64,000 nt of DNA. Source: Chrysogorgia sp. JL179-B06. Lineage: Eukaryota > Cnidaria > Anthozoa > Scleralcyonacea > Chrysogorgiidae. The first letter of the stretch is position 1, and each line of letters opens with the position of its first letter. The DNA is taken from positions 114,644 through 178,643 of the forward strand of contig JAYKKM010000028.1 in assembly GCA_035772405.1 (NCBI GenBank), written 5' to 3'. The notes beneath the pieces were generated by a model. It had not been told where the DNA came from and made no database searches. It saw only the letters and a program-made list of their open reading frames with translations. Shown here one piece after another: positions 20,561 through 34,000 of this stretch. Made by a program: the position numbers and the translations under genes.

Positions 20561-22075
20561 ATTTTTCGCTGTACCTCCTCTCATAACCTCACCAATCTCA
20601 CGATCCGTCACGATCGGACAAATCGGACGAATCGGACGATTGGACGGATGTTTCGCTGTACCTCTTCGCAGTGTGCTCTCAGTTAACCTCACCAATCTCA
20701 CGATTCGTCACGATCGGACAAATCGGACGAATCGGACGATTGGACGAATTTTTCGCTGTACCTCTTCTACCTAAGCCACATGCAGTATAACACTAGTTAA
20801 CCTCACTAATCTCACGATCCGTCACGATCGGACAAATCGGACGAATCGGACGATTGGACGGATGTTTCGCTGTACCTCTTCGCAGTGTGCTCTCAGTTAA
20901 CCTCACCAATCTCACGATTCGTCACGATCGGACAAATCGGACGAATCGGACGATTGGACGAATTTTTCGCTGTACCTCTTCTACCTAAGCCACATGCAGT
21001 ATAATACTAGTTAACCTCACTAATCTCACGATCCGTCACGATCGGACAAATCGGACGAATCGGACGATTGGACGGATTTTTCGCTGTACCTCTTCTACCT
21101 AAGCCACATGCAGTATAACACTAGTTAACCTCACCAATCTCACGATCCGTCACGATCGGACAAATCGGACGAATCGGACGATTGGACGGATTTTTCGCTG
21201 TACCTCTTCTACCTAAGCCACATGCAGTATAACACTAGTCAAGCTCACCAATCTCACGATCCGTCACGATCGGACAAATCGGACGAATCGGACGATTGGA
21301 CGGATTTTTCGCTGTACCTCTTCTACCTAAGCCACATGCAGTATAACACTAGTTAACCTCACCAATCTCACGATCCGTCACGATCGGACAAATCGGACGA
21401 ATCGGACGATTGGACGGATTTTCGCTGTACCTCTTCTACCTAAGCCACATGCAGTATAACACTAGTTAACCTCACCAATCTCACGATCCGTCACGATCGG
21501 ACAAATCGGACGATTGGACGGATTTTTCGCTGTACCTCTTCGCAGTGTGCCCTCAGTCAACCTCACCAATCTCACGATCCGTCACGATCGGACAAATCGG
21601 ACGAATCGGACGATTGGACGGATTTTTCGCTGTACCTCTTCTACCTAAGCCACATGCAGTATAACACTAGTTAACCTCACCAATCTAACGATCCGTCACG
21701 ATCGGACAAATCGGACGAATCGGACGATTGGACGGATTTTTCGCTGTACCTGTTCTACCTAAGCCACATGCAGTATAACACTAGTTAACCTAACCAATCT
21801 CACGATCCGTCACGATCGGACAAATCGGACGAATCGGACGATTGGACGGATTTTTCGCTGTACCTCTTCTACCTAAGCCACATGCAGTATATAACACTAG
21901 TCAAGCTCACCAATCTCACGATCCGTCACGATCGGACAAATCGGACGAATGGACGGATTTTTCGCTGTACCTCTTCTGCCTAAGCCACATGGAGTATAAC
22001 ACTAGTTAACCTCACCAATCTCACGATCCGTCACGATCGGACGAATCGGACGATTGGACGGACTTTCCGACTACC
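20561..22075 (+). repeat. 114-bp tandem array, about 14 copies
   Basis: Units carry CTCACCAATCTCACGATCC, GTCACGATCGGACAAATCGG, ACGAATCGGACGATTGGACG, TTTTTCGCTGTACCTCTTCT, and ACCTAAGCCACATGCAGTAT then AACACTAGTTAAC. Consecutive units at 21129, 21243 and 21357 give the 114-bp period. A shorter unit of about 97 bp, with TTCGCAGTGTGCTCTCAG replacing the ACCTAAGCC part, alternates with the long one at the left end (copies near 20650 and 20880) and recurs once near 21540. Each unit also holds an internal ATCGGACAA/ATCGGACGA 9-bp sub-repeat. The last copy (about 22010-22075) is followed by GACTACCGCCTCAGC and then the satellite. Confidence 0.95.
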
Positions 22076-22091
22076 GCCTCAGCAATTTTTA

Positions 22092-25000
22092 TATGTAGCA
22101 ATAAAATGTTGCAATGTAGCAATGCAATGTTGCATTGTAGCAATGCAATGTTGCAATGTAGCAATGCAATGTTGCAATGTAGTAATGCAATGTTGCAATG
22201 TAGCAATGCAATGTAGCAATGTAGCAATGCAATGTAGCAATGTAGCAACGCAATGTTGCAATGTAGCAATGCAATGTTGCAATGTTGCAATGTAGCAATG
22301 CAATGTTGCAATGGAGCAATGCAATGTTGCAATGTAGCAATGCAATGTTGCAATGTAGCAATGCAATGTTGCAATGTAGCAATGCAATGTTGCAATGTTG
22401 CAATGTAGCAATGCAATGTTTCAATGTTGCAATGTAGCAATGCAATGTTGGAATGGAGTAATGCAATGTTGCAATGGAGTAATGCAATGTTGCAACGTAG
22501 CAATGCAATGTTGCAATGTAGCAATGCAATGTTGCAATGTAGCAATGCAATGTTGCAATGTAGCAATGCAATGTAGCAATGTAGCAATGCAATGTTGCAA
22601 TGTAGCAATGCAATGTTGCAATGTAGCAATGAAATGTTGCAATGTAGCAATGCAATGTTGCAATGTAGCAATGCAATGTTGCAATGTAGCAATGCAATGT
22701 TGCAATGTTGCAATGTAGCAATGCAATGTTGCAATGTTGCAACGTAGCAATGCAATGTTGCAATGTAGCAATAAAATGTTGCAATGTAGCAATGCAATGT
22801 TGCAATGTAGCAATGCAATGTTGCAATGTAGCAATGTAATGTTGCAATGTAGCAATGAAATGTTGCAATGTAGCAATACAATGTTGCAATGTAGCAATGC
22901 AATGGTGCAATGTAGCAATGTAGCAATGCAATGTAGCAATGTAGCAATGCAATGTTGCAATGTAGCAATGCAATGTTGCAATGTAGCAATGCAATGTTGC
23001 AATGTTGCAATGTAGCAATGCAATGTTGCAATGGAGCAATGCAATGTTGGAATGGAGCAATGCAATGTCGCAATGTAGCAATGCAATGTTGCAATGTAGC
23101 AATGCAATGTTGCAATGTAGCAATGCAATGTTGCAATGTAGCAATAAAATGTTGCAATGTAGCAATGCAATGTTGCAATGTAGCAATGCAATGCAGCAAT
23201 GTAGCAATGTAATGTTGCAATGTAGCAATGCAATGTAGCAATGTAGCAATGCAATGTAGCAATGTAGCAACGCAATGTTGCAATGTAGCAATGCAATGTT
23301 GCAATGTTGCAATGTAGCAATGCAATGTTGCAATGTTGCAATGTAGCAATGCAATGTTGCAATGTAGCAATGCAATGTTGCAATGTAGCAATGCAATGTT
23401 GCAATGTAGCAATGCAATGTTGCAATGTAGCAATGCAATGTAGCAATGCAATGTTGCAATGTAGCAATGCAATGTTGCAATGTAGCAATGCAATGTTGCA
23501 ATGTAGCAATGCAATGTTGCAATGTAGCAATGCAATGTTGCAATGTAGCAATGCAATGTTGGAATGGAGCAATGCAATGTTCCAATGTAGCAATGCAATG
23601 TTGCAATGTAGCAATGCAATGTTGCAACGTAGCAATGCAATTTTCCAATGTAGCAATGCAATGTTGCAATGTAGCAATGCAATGTAGCAATGTAGCAATG
23701 TAATGTTGCAATGTAGCAATGCAATGTTGCAATGTAGCAATGCAATGTTGCAATGTAGCAATGAAATGTTGCAATGTAGCAATACAATGTTGCAATGTAG
23801 CAATGCAATGGTGCAATGTAGCAATGTAGCAATGCAATGTAGCAATGTAGCAATGCAATGTTGCAATGTAGCAATGCAATGTTGCAATGTAGCAATGCAA
23901 TGTTGCAATGTTGCAATGTAGCAATGCAATGTTGCAATGGAGCAATGCAATGTTGGAATGGAGCAATGCAATGTTGCAATGTAGCAATGCAATGTTGCAA
24001 TGTAGCAATGCAATGTTGCAACGTAGCAATGCAATGTTGCAATGTAGCAATGTAATGTTGCAATGTAGCAATGCAATGTTGCAATGTAGCAATGCAATGT
24101 TGCAATGTAGCAATGCAATGTTGCAATGTAGCAATGCAATGTTGCAATGTAGCAATGCAATGTAGCAATGTAGCATTGTAATGTTCCAATGGAGCAATGC
24201 AATGTTGCAATGGAGCAATGCGATGTTGCAATGTAGCAATGCAATGTTGCAATGTAGCAATGCAATGTTGCAATGTAGCAATGCAATGTTGCAATGTAGC
24301 AATGCAATGTTGCAATGTAACAATGCAATGTTGGAATGTACCAAAGCAATGTTGCAATGGAGCAATGCAATGTTGCAATGGAGCAATGCAATGTTGCAAT
24401 GTAGCAATGCAATGTTGCAATGTAGCAATGCAATGTTGCAAAGTAGCAATGCAATGTTGCAATGTAGCAATGCAATGTTGCAATGTAGTAATGCAATGTT
24501 GCAATGTAGCAATGCAATGTTGCAATGTTGCAATGCAGCAATTCAATGTTGCAATGTAGCAATGCAATGTTGCAATGTTGCAATGTTGCAATGTAGCAAT
24601 GCAATGTTGCAATGTAGCAATGCAATGTTGCAATGTAGAAATGCAATGATGTAATGTAGCAATGCATGCAATGTTTCAATGTAGCAATGTAATGTTGCAA
24701 TGTATCAATGTAATGATGCAATGTAGCAATGCAATGTAGCAATGTAGCAATGAAATATAGCAATGTAGCAATACAATGTTGCAATGTAGCAATGCAATGG
24801 TGCAATGTAGCAATGCAGCAATGCAATGGTGCAATGTAGCAATGTAGCAATGCAATGTTGCAATGTAGCAATGCAATGTTGCAATGTAGCAATGCAATGT
24901 TGCAATGTAGCAATGCAATGTTGCAATGTAGCAATGCAATGTTGCAATGTAGCAATGCAATGTTGCAACATAGCAATGCAATGTTGCAATGCAGCAATGC

Positions 25001-28000
25001 AATGTTGCAATGTAGCAATGTAATGTTGCAATGTAGCAATGCAATGTAGCAATGTAGTAATGTAATGTTGCAATGTAGCAATGCAATGTTCCAATGTAGC
25101 AATGTAATGTTGCAATGTAGCAATGCAATGTTGCAATGTAGCAATAAAATGTTGCAATGTAGCTACACAATGTTGCAATGTAGCAATGCAATGTTGTAAT
25201 GTAGCAATGCAATGTTGCAACATAGCAATGCAATGTTGCCATGCAGCAATGCAATGTTGCAATGTAGCAATGTAATGTTGCAATGTAGCAATGCAATGTA
25301 GCAATGTAGCAATGTAATGTTGCAATATAGCAATGCATTGTTCCAATGTAGCAATGTAATGTTGCAATGTAGCAATGCAATGTTGCAATGTAGCAATGAA
25401 ATGTTGCAATGTAGCAATACAATGTTGCAATGTAGCAATGCAATGGTGCAATGTAGCAATGTAGCAATGCAATGTAGCATTGTAGCAACGCAATGTTGCA
25501 ATGTGGCAATGCAATGTTGCAATGTTGCAATGTAGCAATGCAATGTTGCAATGTTGCAATGTTGCAATGCAATGTAGCAATGTAGCAATGTAATGTAGCA
25601 ATGTTGCAATGCAATGTTGCAATGTAGCAATGCAATGTTGCAATGTAGCAATGCAATGTTGCAATGTAGCAATGCAATGTTGCAATGTAGCAATGCAATG
25701 TTGCAATGTAGCAATGCAATGTTGCAATGGAGCAATGCAATGTTGCAATGTAGCAATGCAATGTTCCAATGTAGCAATGCAATGTTGCAATGTAGCAATG
25801 AAATGTTGCAATATAGCAATACAATGTTGCAATGTAGCAATGCAATGGTGCAATGTAGCAATGTAGCAATGCAATGTAGCAATGTAGCAACGCAATGTTG
25901 CAATGTAGCAATGCAATGTCGCAATGTTGCAATGTAGCAATGCAATGTTGCAATGTTGCAATGTAGCAATGCAATGTTGCAATGGAGCAATTCAAAGTTG
26001 CAATGGAGCAATGCAATGTTGCAATGTAACAATGCAATGTTGCAATGTTGCAATGTAGCAATGCAATGTTGCAATGGAGCAATTCAAAGTTGCAATGGAG
26101 CAATGCAATGTTGCAATGTAGCAATGCAATGTTGGAATGTTGCAATGCAATGTTGCAATGTAGCAATGCAATGTTGCAATGGATCAATGCAATGTTGCAA
26201 TGTAGCAATGCAATGTTTCAATTTAGCAATGTAATATTTCAATGTAGCAATGTAATGTTGCAATGTAGCAATACAATGTTGCAATGTAGCAATGTAGCAA
26301 TGCAATGAAGCAATGCAATGTTACAATGTTGCAATTTTGCAATGTAATATTTCAATGTAGCAATGTAATGTTGCAATGTAGCAATACAATGTTGCAATGT
26401 AGCAATGTAGCAATGTAATGAAGCAATGCAATGTTACAATGTTGCAATTTTGCAATGTAGCAATGCAATGTTGCAATGGAGCAATTCAATGTTGCAATGG
26501 AGCAATGCAATGTTGCAATGTAGCAATGCAATGTTGGAATGTAGCAATGCAATGTTGCAATGTAGCAATGCAATGTTGCAATGTAGCAATACAATGTTGC
26601 AACGTAGCAATGCAATTTTGCAATGTAGCAATGCAATGTTGCAATGTAGCAATGCAATGGTGCAATATAGCAATGTAGCAATGCAATGGAGCAATGTAGC
26701 AATGCAATGTTGCAATGTATCAATGCAATGTTGCAATGTTGCAATGTAGGAATACAATGTTGCAATGGAGCAATGCAATGTTGCATTCGAGCAATGCAAT
26801 GTTGCAATGTAGCAATGCAATGTTGGAATGGAGCAATGCAACGTTGCAATGTAGAAATGCAATGTTGCAATGTAGAAATGCAATGTTGGAATGTACCAAT
26901 GCAATGTTGCAATGGAGCAATGCAATGTTGCAATGTAGCAATGCAATGTTGCAATGTAGCAATGCAATGTTGCAATGTAGCAATGCAATGTTGCAAAGTA
27001 GCAATGTAATGTTGCAATGTAGCAATGCAATGTTGCAATGTAGCAATGCAATGTTGCAATGTTGCAATGGAGCAATTCAATGTAGCAATGGAGCAATGCA
27101 ATGTTGCAATGTAGCAATGTAATGTTGGAATGTAGCAATGCAATGTTGCAATGTAGCAATGCAATGTTGCAATGGATCAATGCAATGTTCCAATGTAGCA
27201 ATGCAATGTTTCAATTTAGCAATGTAATGTTTCAATGTAGCAATGTAATGTTGCAATGTAGCAATACAATGTTGCAATGTAGCAATGCAATGAAGCAATG
27301 CAATGTTGCAATGTTGCAATTTTGCAATGTTGCAATGCAATGTTGCAATGGAGCAATTCAATGTTGCAATGGAGCAATGTAATGTTGCAATGTAGCAATG
27401 CAATGTTGCAATGTAGCAATGCAATGTTGCAATGTTGCAATGTAGCAATGCAATGTTGCAATCGAGCAATGCAATGTTGCAATCGAGCAATGCAATGTTG
27501 CAATGTAGCAATGCAATGTTGGAATGGAGCAATGCAACGTTGCAATGTAGCAATGCAATGTTGCAATGTAGCAATGCAATGTTGGAATGTACCAATGCAA
27601 TGTTGCAATGGAGCAATGCAATGTTGCAATGTAGCAATGCAATGTTGCAATGTAGCAATGCAATGTTGCAATGTAGCAATGCAATGTTGCAAAGTAGCAA
27701 TGTAATGTTCCAATGTAGCAATGCAATGTTGCAATGTTGCAATGTAGCAAGGCAATGTTGCAATGTTGCAATGTAGCAATGTAATGTTGGAATGTAGCAA
27801 TGCAATGTTGCAATGTAGCAATGCAATGTTGCAATGGATCAATGCAATGTTCCAATGTAGCAATGCAATGTTTCAATTTAGCAATGTAATGTTTCAATGT
27901 AGCAATGTAATGTTGCAATGTAGCAATACAATGTTGCAATGTAGCAATGCAATGAAGCAATGCAATGTTGCAATGTTGCAATTTTGCAATGTTGCAATGC

Positions 28001-31000
28001 AATGTTGCAATGGAGCAATTCAATGTTGCAATGGAGCAATGTAATGTTGCAATGTAGCAATGCAATGTTGGAATGTAGCAATGCAATGTTGCAATGTAGC
28101 AATGCAATGTTGCAATGTAGCAATGCAATGTTGCAACGTAGCAATGCAATTTTGCAATGTAGCAATGCAATGTTGCAATGCAGCAATGCAATGTTGCAAT
28201 GTAGCAATGCAATGTTGCAATGTAGCAATGCAATGTTGGAATGTACCAATGCAATGTTGCAATGGAGCAATGCAATGTTGCAATGTAGCAATGCAATGTT
28301 GCAATGTAGCAATGCAATGTTGCAATGTAGCAATGCAATGTTGCAAAGTAGCAATGTAATGTTGCAATGTAGCAATGCAATGTTGCAATGTAGCAATGCA
28401 ATGTTGCAATGTTGCAATGTAGCAATGCAATGTTGCAATGGAGCAATTCAATGTAGCAATGGAGCAATGCAATGTTGCAATGTAGCAATGTAATGTTGGA
28501 ATGTAGCAATGCAATGTTGCAATGTAGCAATGCAATGTTGCAATGGATCAATGCAATGTTCCAATGTAGCAATGCAATGTTTCAATTTAGCAATGTAATG
28601 TTTCAATGTAGCAATGTAATGTTGCAATGTAGCAATACAATGTTGCAATGTAGCAATGTAGCAATGCAATGAAGCAATGCAATGTTGCAATGGCAATGCA
28701 ATGTTGCAATGCAATGTAGCAATGCAATGTTTCAATTTAGCAATGTAATATTTCAATGTAGCAATGTAATGTTGCAATGTAGCAATACAATGTTGCAATG
28801 TAGCAATGTAGCAATGCAATGAAGCAATGCAATGTTACAATGTTGCAATTTTGCAATGTAATATTTCAATGTAGCAATGTAATGTTGCAATGTAGCAATA
28901 CAATGTTGCAATGTAGCAATGTAGCAATGCAATGAAGCAATGCAATGTTACAATGTTGCAATTTTGCAATGTAGCAATGCAATGTTGCAATGGAGCAATT
29001 CAATGTTGCAATGGAGCAATGCAATGTTGCAATGTAGCAATGCAATGTTGGAATGTAGCAATGCAATGTTGCAATGTAGCAATGCAATGTTGCAATGTAG
29101 CAATACAATGTTGCAACGTAGCAATGCAATTTTGCAATGTAGCAATGCAATGTTGCAATGTAGCAATGCAATGGTGCAATGTAGCAATGTAGCAATGCAA
29201 TGGAGCAATGTAGCAATGCAATGTTGCAATGTATCAATGCAATGTTGCAATGTTGCAATGTAGGAATACAATGTTGCAATGGAGCAATGCAATGTTGCAA
29301 TCGAGCAATGCAATGTTGCAATGTAGCAATGCAATGTTGGAATGGAGCAATGCAACGTTGCAATGTAGAAATGCAATGTTGCAATGTAGCAATGCAATGT
29401 TGGAATGTACCAATGCAATGTTGCAATGGAGCAATGCAATGTTGCAATGTACCAATGCAATGTTGCAATGTAGCAATGCAATGTTGCAATGTAGCAATGC
29501 AATGTTGCAAAGTAGCAATGTAATGTTGCAATGTAGCAATGCAATGTTGCAATGTAGCAATGCAATGTTGCAATGTTCCAATGGAGCAATTCAATGTAGC
29601 AATGGAGCAATGCAATGTTGCAATGTAGCAATGTAATGTTGGAATGTAGCAATGCAATGTTGCAATGTAGCAATGCAATGTTGCAATGGATCAATGCAAT
29701 GTTCCAATGTAGCAATGCAATGTTTCAATTTAGCAATGTAATGTTTCAATGTAGCAATGTAATGTTGCAATGTAGCAATACAATGTTGCAATGTAGCAAT
29801 GCAATGAAGCAATGCAATGTTGCGATGTTGCAATTTTGCAATGTTGCAATGCAATGTTGCAATGGAGCAATTCAATGTTGCAATGGAGCAATGTAATGTT
29901 GCAATGTAGCAATGCAATGTTGCAATGTAGCAATGCAATGTTGCAATGTTGCAATGAAGCAATGCAATGTTGCAATGGAGCAATGCAATGTTGCAATCGA
30001 GCAATGCAATGTTGCAATGTAGCAATGCAATGTTGGAATGGAGCAATGCAACGTTGCAATGTAGCAATGCAATGTTGCAATGTAGCAATGCAATGTTGGA
30101 ATGTACCAATGCAATGTTGCAATGGAGCAATGCAATGTTGCAATGTAGCAATGCAATGTTGCAATGTAGCAATGCAATGTTGCAATGTAGCAATGCAATG
30201 TTGCAAAGTAGCAATGTAATGTTGCAATGTAGCAATGCAATGTTGCAATGTTGCAATGTAGCAATGCAATGTTGCAATGTTGCAATGTAGCAATGCAATG
30301 TTGCAATGTAGCAATGCAATGTTGCAATGTTGCAACGTAGCAATGCAATGTTGCAATGTAGCAATAAAATGTTGCAATGTAGCAATGCAATGTTGCAATG
30401 TAGCAATGCAATGTTGCAATGTAGCAATGTAATGTTGCAATGTAGCAATGAAATGTTGCAATGTAGCAATACAATGTTGCAATGTAGCAATGCAATGGTG
30501 CAATGTAGCAATGTAGCAATGCAATGTAGCAATGTAGCAATGCAATGTTGCAATGTAGCATTGCAATGTTGCAATGTTGCAATGTAGCAATGCAATGTTG
30601 CAATGTAGCAATGCAATGTTGCAATGTAGCAATGCAATGTTGCAATGTAGCAATGCAATGTTGCAATGTAGCAATGCAATGTTGCAATGTAGAATGCAAT
30701 GTTGCAATGTAGCAATGCAATGTTGCAATGTAGCAATGCAATGTTGCAATGTAGCAATGCAATGTTGCAATGTAGCAATGCAATGTTGCAATGTAGTAAT
30801 GCAATGTTGCAATGTAGCAATGCAATGTAGCAATGTAGCAATGCAATGTAGCAATGTAGCAACGCAATGTTGCAATGTAGCAATGCAATGTTGCAATGTT
30901 GCAATGTTGCAATGTAGCAATGCAATGTTGCAATGTTGCAATGTAGAAATGCAATGTTGCAATGGAGCAATGCAATGTTGCAATGTAGCAATGCAATGTT

Positions 31001-34000
31001 GCAATGTAGCAATGCAATGTTGCAATGTAGCAATGCAATGTTGCAATGTAGCAATGCAATGTTGCAATGTTGCAATGTAGCAATGCAATGTTGCAATGTT
31101 GCAATGTAGCAATGCAATGTTGCAATGGAGCAATGCAATGTTGCAATGTAGCAATGCAATGTTGCAATGTAGCAATGCAATGTTGCAATGTAGCAATGCA
31201 ATGTTGCAATGTAGCAATGCAATGTAGCAATGTAGCAATGCAATGTTGCAATGTAGCAATGCAATGTTGCAATGTAGCAATGAAATGTTGCAATGTAGCA
31301 ATGCAATGTTGCAATGTAGCAATGCAATGTTGCAATGTAGCAATGCAATGTTGCAATGTTGCAATGTAGCAATGCAATGTTGCAATGTTGCAACGTAGCA
31401 ATGCAATGTTGCAATGTAGCAATAAAATGTTGCAATGTAGCAATGCAATGTTGCAATGTAGCAATGCAATGTTGCAATGTAGCAATGTAATGTTGCAATG
31501 TAGCAATGAAATGTTGCAATGTAGCAATACAATGTTGCAATGTAGCAATGCAATGGTGCAATGTAGCAATGTAGCAATGCAATGTTGCAATGTAGCAATG
31601 CAATGTTGCAATGTAGCAATGCAATGTTGCAATGTAGCAATGCAATGTTGCAATGTTGCAATGTAGCAATGCAATGTTGCAATGTTGCAATGTAGCAATG
31701 CAATGTTGCAATGTAGCAATGCAATGTTGCAATGTTGCAACGTAGCAATGCAATGTTGCAATGTAGCAATAAAATGTTGCAATGTAGCAATGCAATGTTG
31801 CAATGTAGCAATGCAATGTTGCAATGTAGCAATGTAATGTTGCAATGTAGCAATGAAATGTTGCAATGTAGCAATACAATGTTGCAATGTAGCAATGCAA
31901 TGGTGCAATGTAGCAATGTAGCAATGCAATGTAGCAATGTAGCAATGCAATGTTGCAATGTAGCAATGCAATGTTGCAATGTTGCAATGTAGCAATGCAA
32001 TGTTGCAATGGAGCAATGCAATGTTGGAATGGAGCAATGCAATGTTGCAATGTAGCAATGCAATGTTGCAATGTAGCAATGCAATGTTGCAACGTAGCAA
32101 TGCAATGTTGCAATGTAGCAATAAAATGTTGCAATGTAGCAATGCAATGTTGCATTGTAGCAATGCAATGTTGGAATGTAGCAATGCAATGTTGCAATGT
32201 AGTAATGCAATGTTGCAATGTAGCAATGCAATGTAGCAATGTAGCAATGCAATGTGGCAATGTAGCAACGCAATGTTGCAATGTAGCAATGCAATGTTGC
32301 AATGTTGCAATGTTGCAATGTAGCAATGCAATGTTGCAATGTTGCAATGTAGAAATGCAATGTTGCAATGGAGCAATGCAATGTTGCAATGTAGCAATGC
32401 AATGTTGCAATGTAGCAATGCAATTTTGCAATGTAGCAATCCAATGTTGCAATGTAGCAATGCAATGTTGCAATGTTGCAATGTAGCAATGCAATGTTGC
32501 AATGTTGCAATGTAGCAATGCAATGTTGGAATGGAGCAATGCAATGTTGCAATGGAGCAATGCAACGTTGCAACGTAGCAATGCAATGTTGCAATGTAGC
32601 AATGCAATGTTGCAATGTAGCAATGCAATGTTGCAATGTAGCAATGCAATGTAGCAATGTAGCAATGCAATGTTGCAATGTAGCAATGCAATGTTGCAAT
32701 GTAGCAATGAAATGTTGCAATGTAGCAATGCAATGTTGCAATGTAGCAATGCAATGTTGCAATGTAGCAATGCAATGTTGCAATGTTGCAATGTTGCAAT
32801 GTAGCAATGCAATGTTGCAATGTTGCAACGTAGCAATGCAATGTTGCAATGTAGCAATAAAATGTTGCAATGTAGCAATGCAATGTTGCAATGTAGCAAT
32901 GCAATGTTGCAATGTAGCAATGTAATGTTGCAATGTAGCAATGAAATGTTGCAATGTAGCAATGCAATGTTGCAATGTAGCAATGCAATGGTGCAATGTA
33001 GCAATGTAGCAATGCAATGTTGCAATGTAGCAATGCAATGTTGCAATGTAGCAATGCAATGTTGCAATGTAGCAATGCAATGTTGCAATGTTGCAATGTA
33101 GCAATGCAATGTTGCAATGGAGCAATGCAATGTTGGAATGGAGCAATGCAATGTTGCAATGTAGCAATGCAATGTTGCAATGTAGCAATGCAATGTTGCA
33201 ATGTAGCAATGCAATGTTGCAATGTAGCAATAAAATGTTGCAATGTAGCAATGCAATGTTGCAATGTAGCAATGCAATGCAGCAATGTAACAATGTAATG
33301 TTGCAATGTAGCAATGCAATGTAGCAATGTAGAAATGCAATGTAGCAATGTAGCAACGCAATGTTGCAATGTAGCAATGCAATGTTGCAATGTAGCAATG
33401 CAATGTTGCAATGTTGCAATGTAGCAATGCAATGTTGCAATGTTGCAATGTAGCAATGCAATGTTGGAATGGAGCAATGCAATGTTCCAATGTAGCAATG
33501 TAGCAATGTAGCAATACAATGTTGCAATGTAGCAATGCAATGGTGCAATGTAGCAATGTAGCAATGCAATGTAGCAATGTAGCAATGCAATGTTGCAATG
33601 TAGCAATGCAATGTTGCAATGTAGCATTGCAATGTTGCAATGTTGCAATGTAGCAATGCAATGTTGCAATGGAGCAATGCAATGTTGGAATGGAGCAATG
33701 CAATGTTGCAATGTAGCAATGCAATGCTGCAATGTAGCAATGCAATGTTGCAACGTAGCAATGCAATGTTGCAATGTAGCAATGCAATGTTGCAATGTAG
33801 CAATGCAATGTTGCAATGTAGCAATGCAATGTTGGAATGTAGCAATGCAATGTTGCAATGTAGCAATGCAATGTTGCAATGTAGCAATGCAATGTAGCAA
33901 TGTAGCAATGCAATGTAGCAATGTAGCAACGCAATGTTGCAATGTAGCAATGCAATGTTGCAATGTAGCAATGCAATGTTGCAATGTTGCAATGTTGCAA

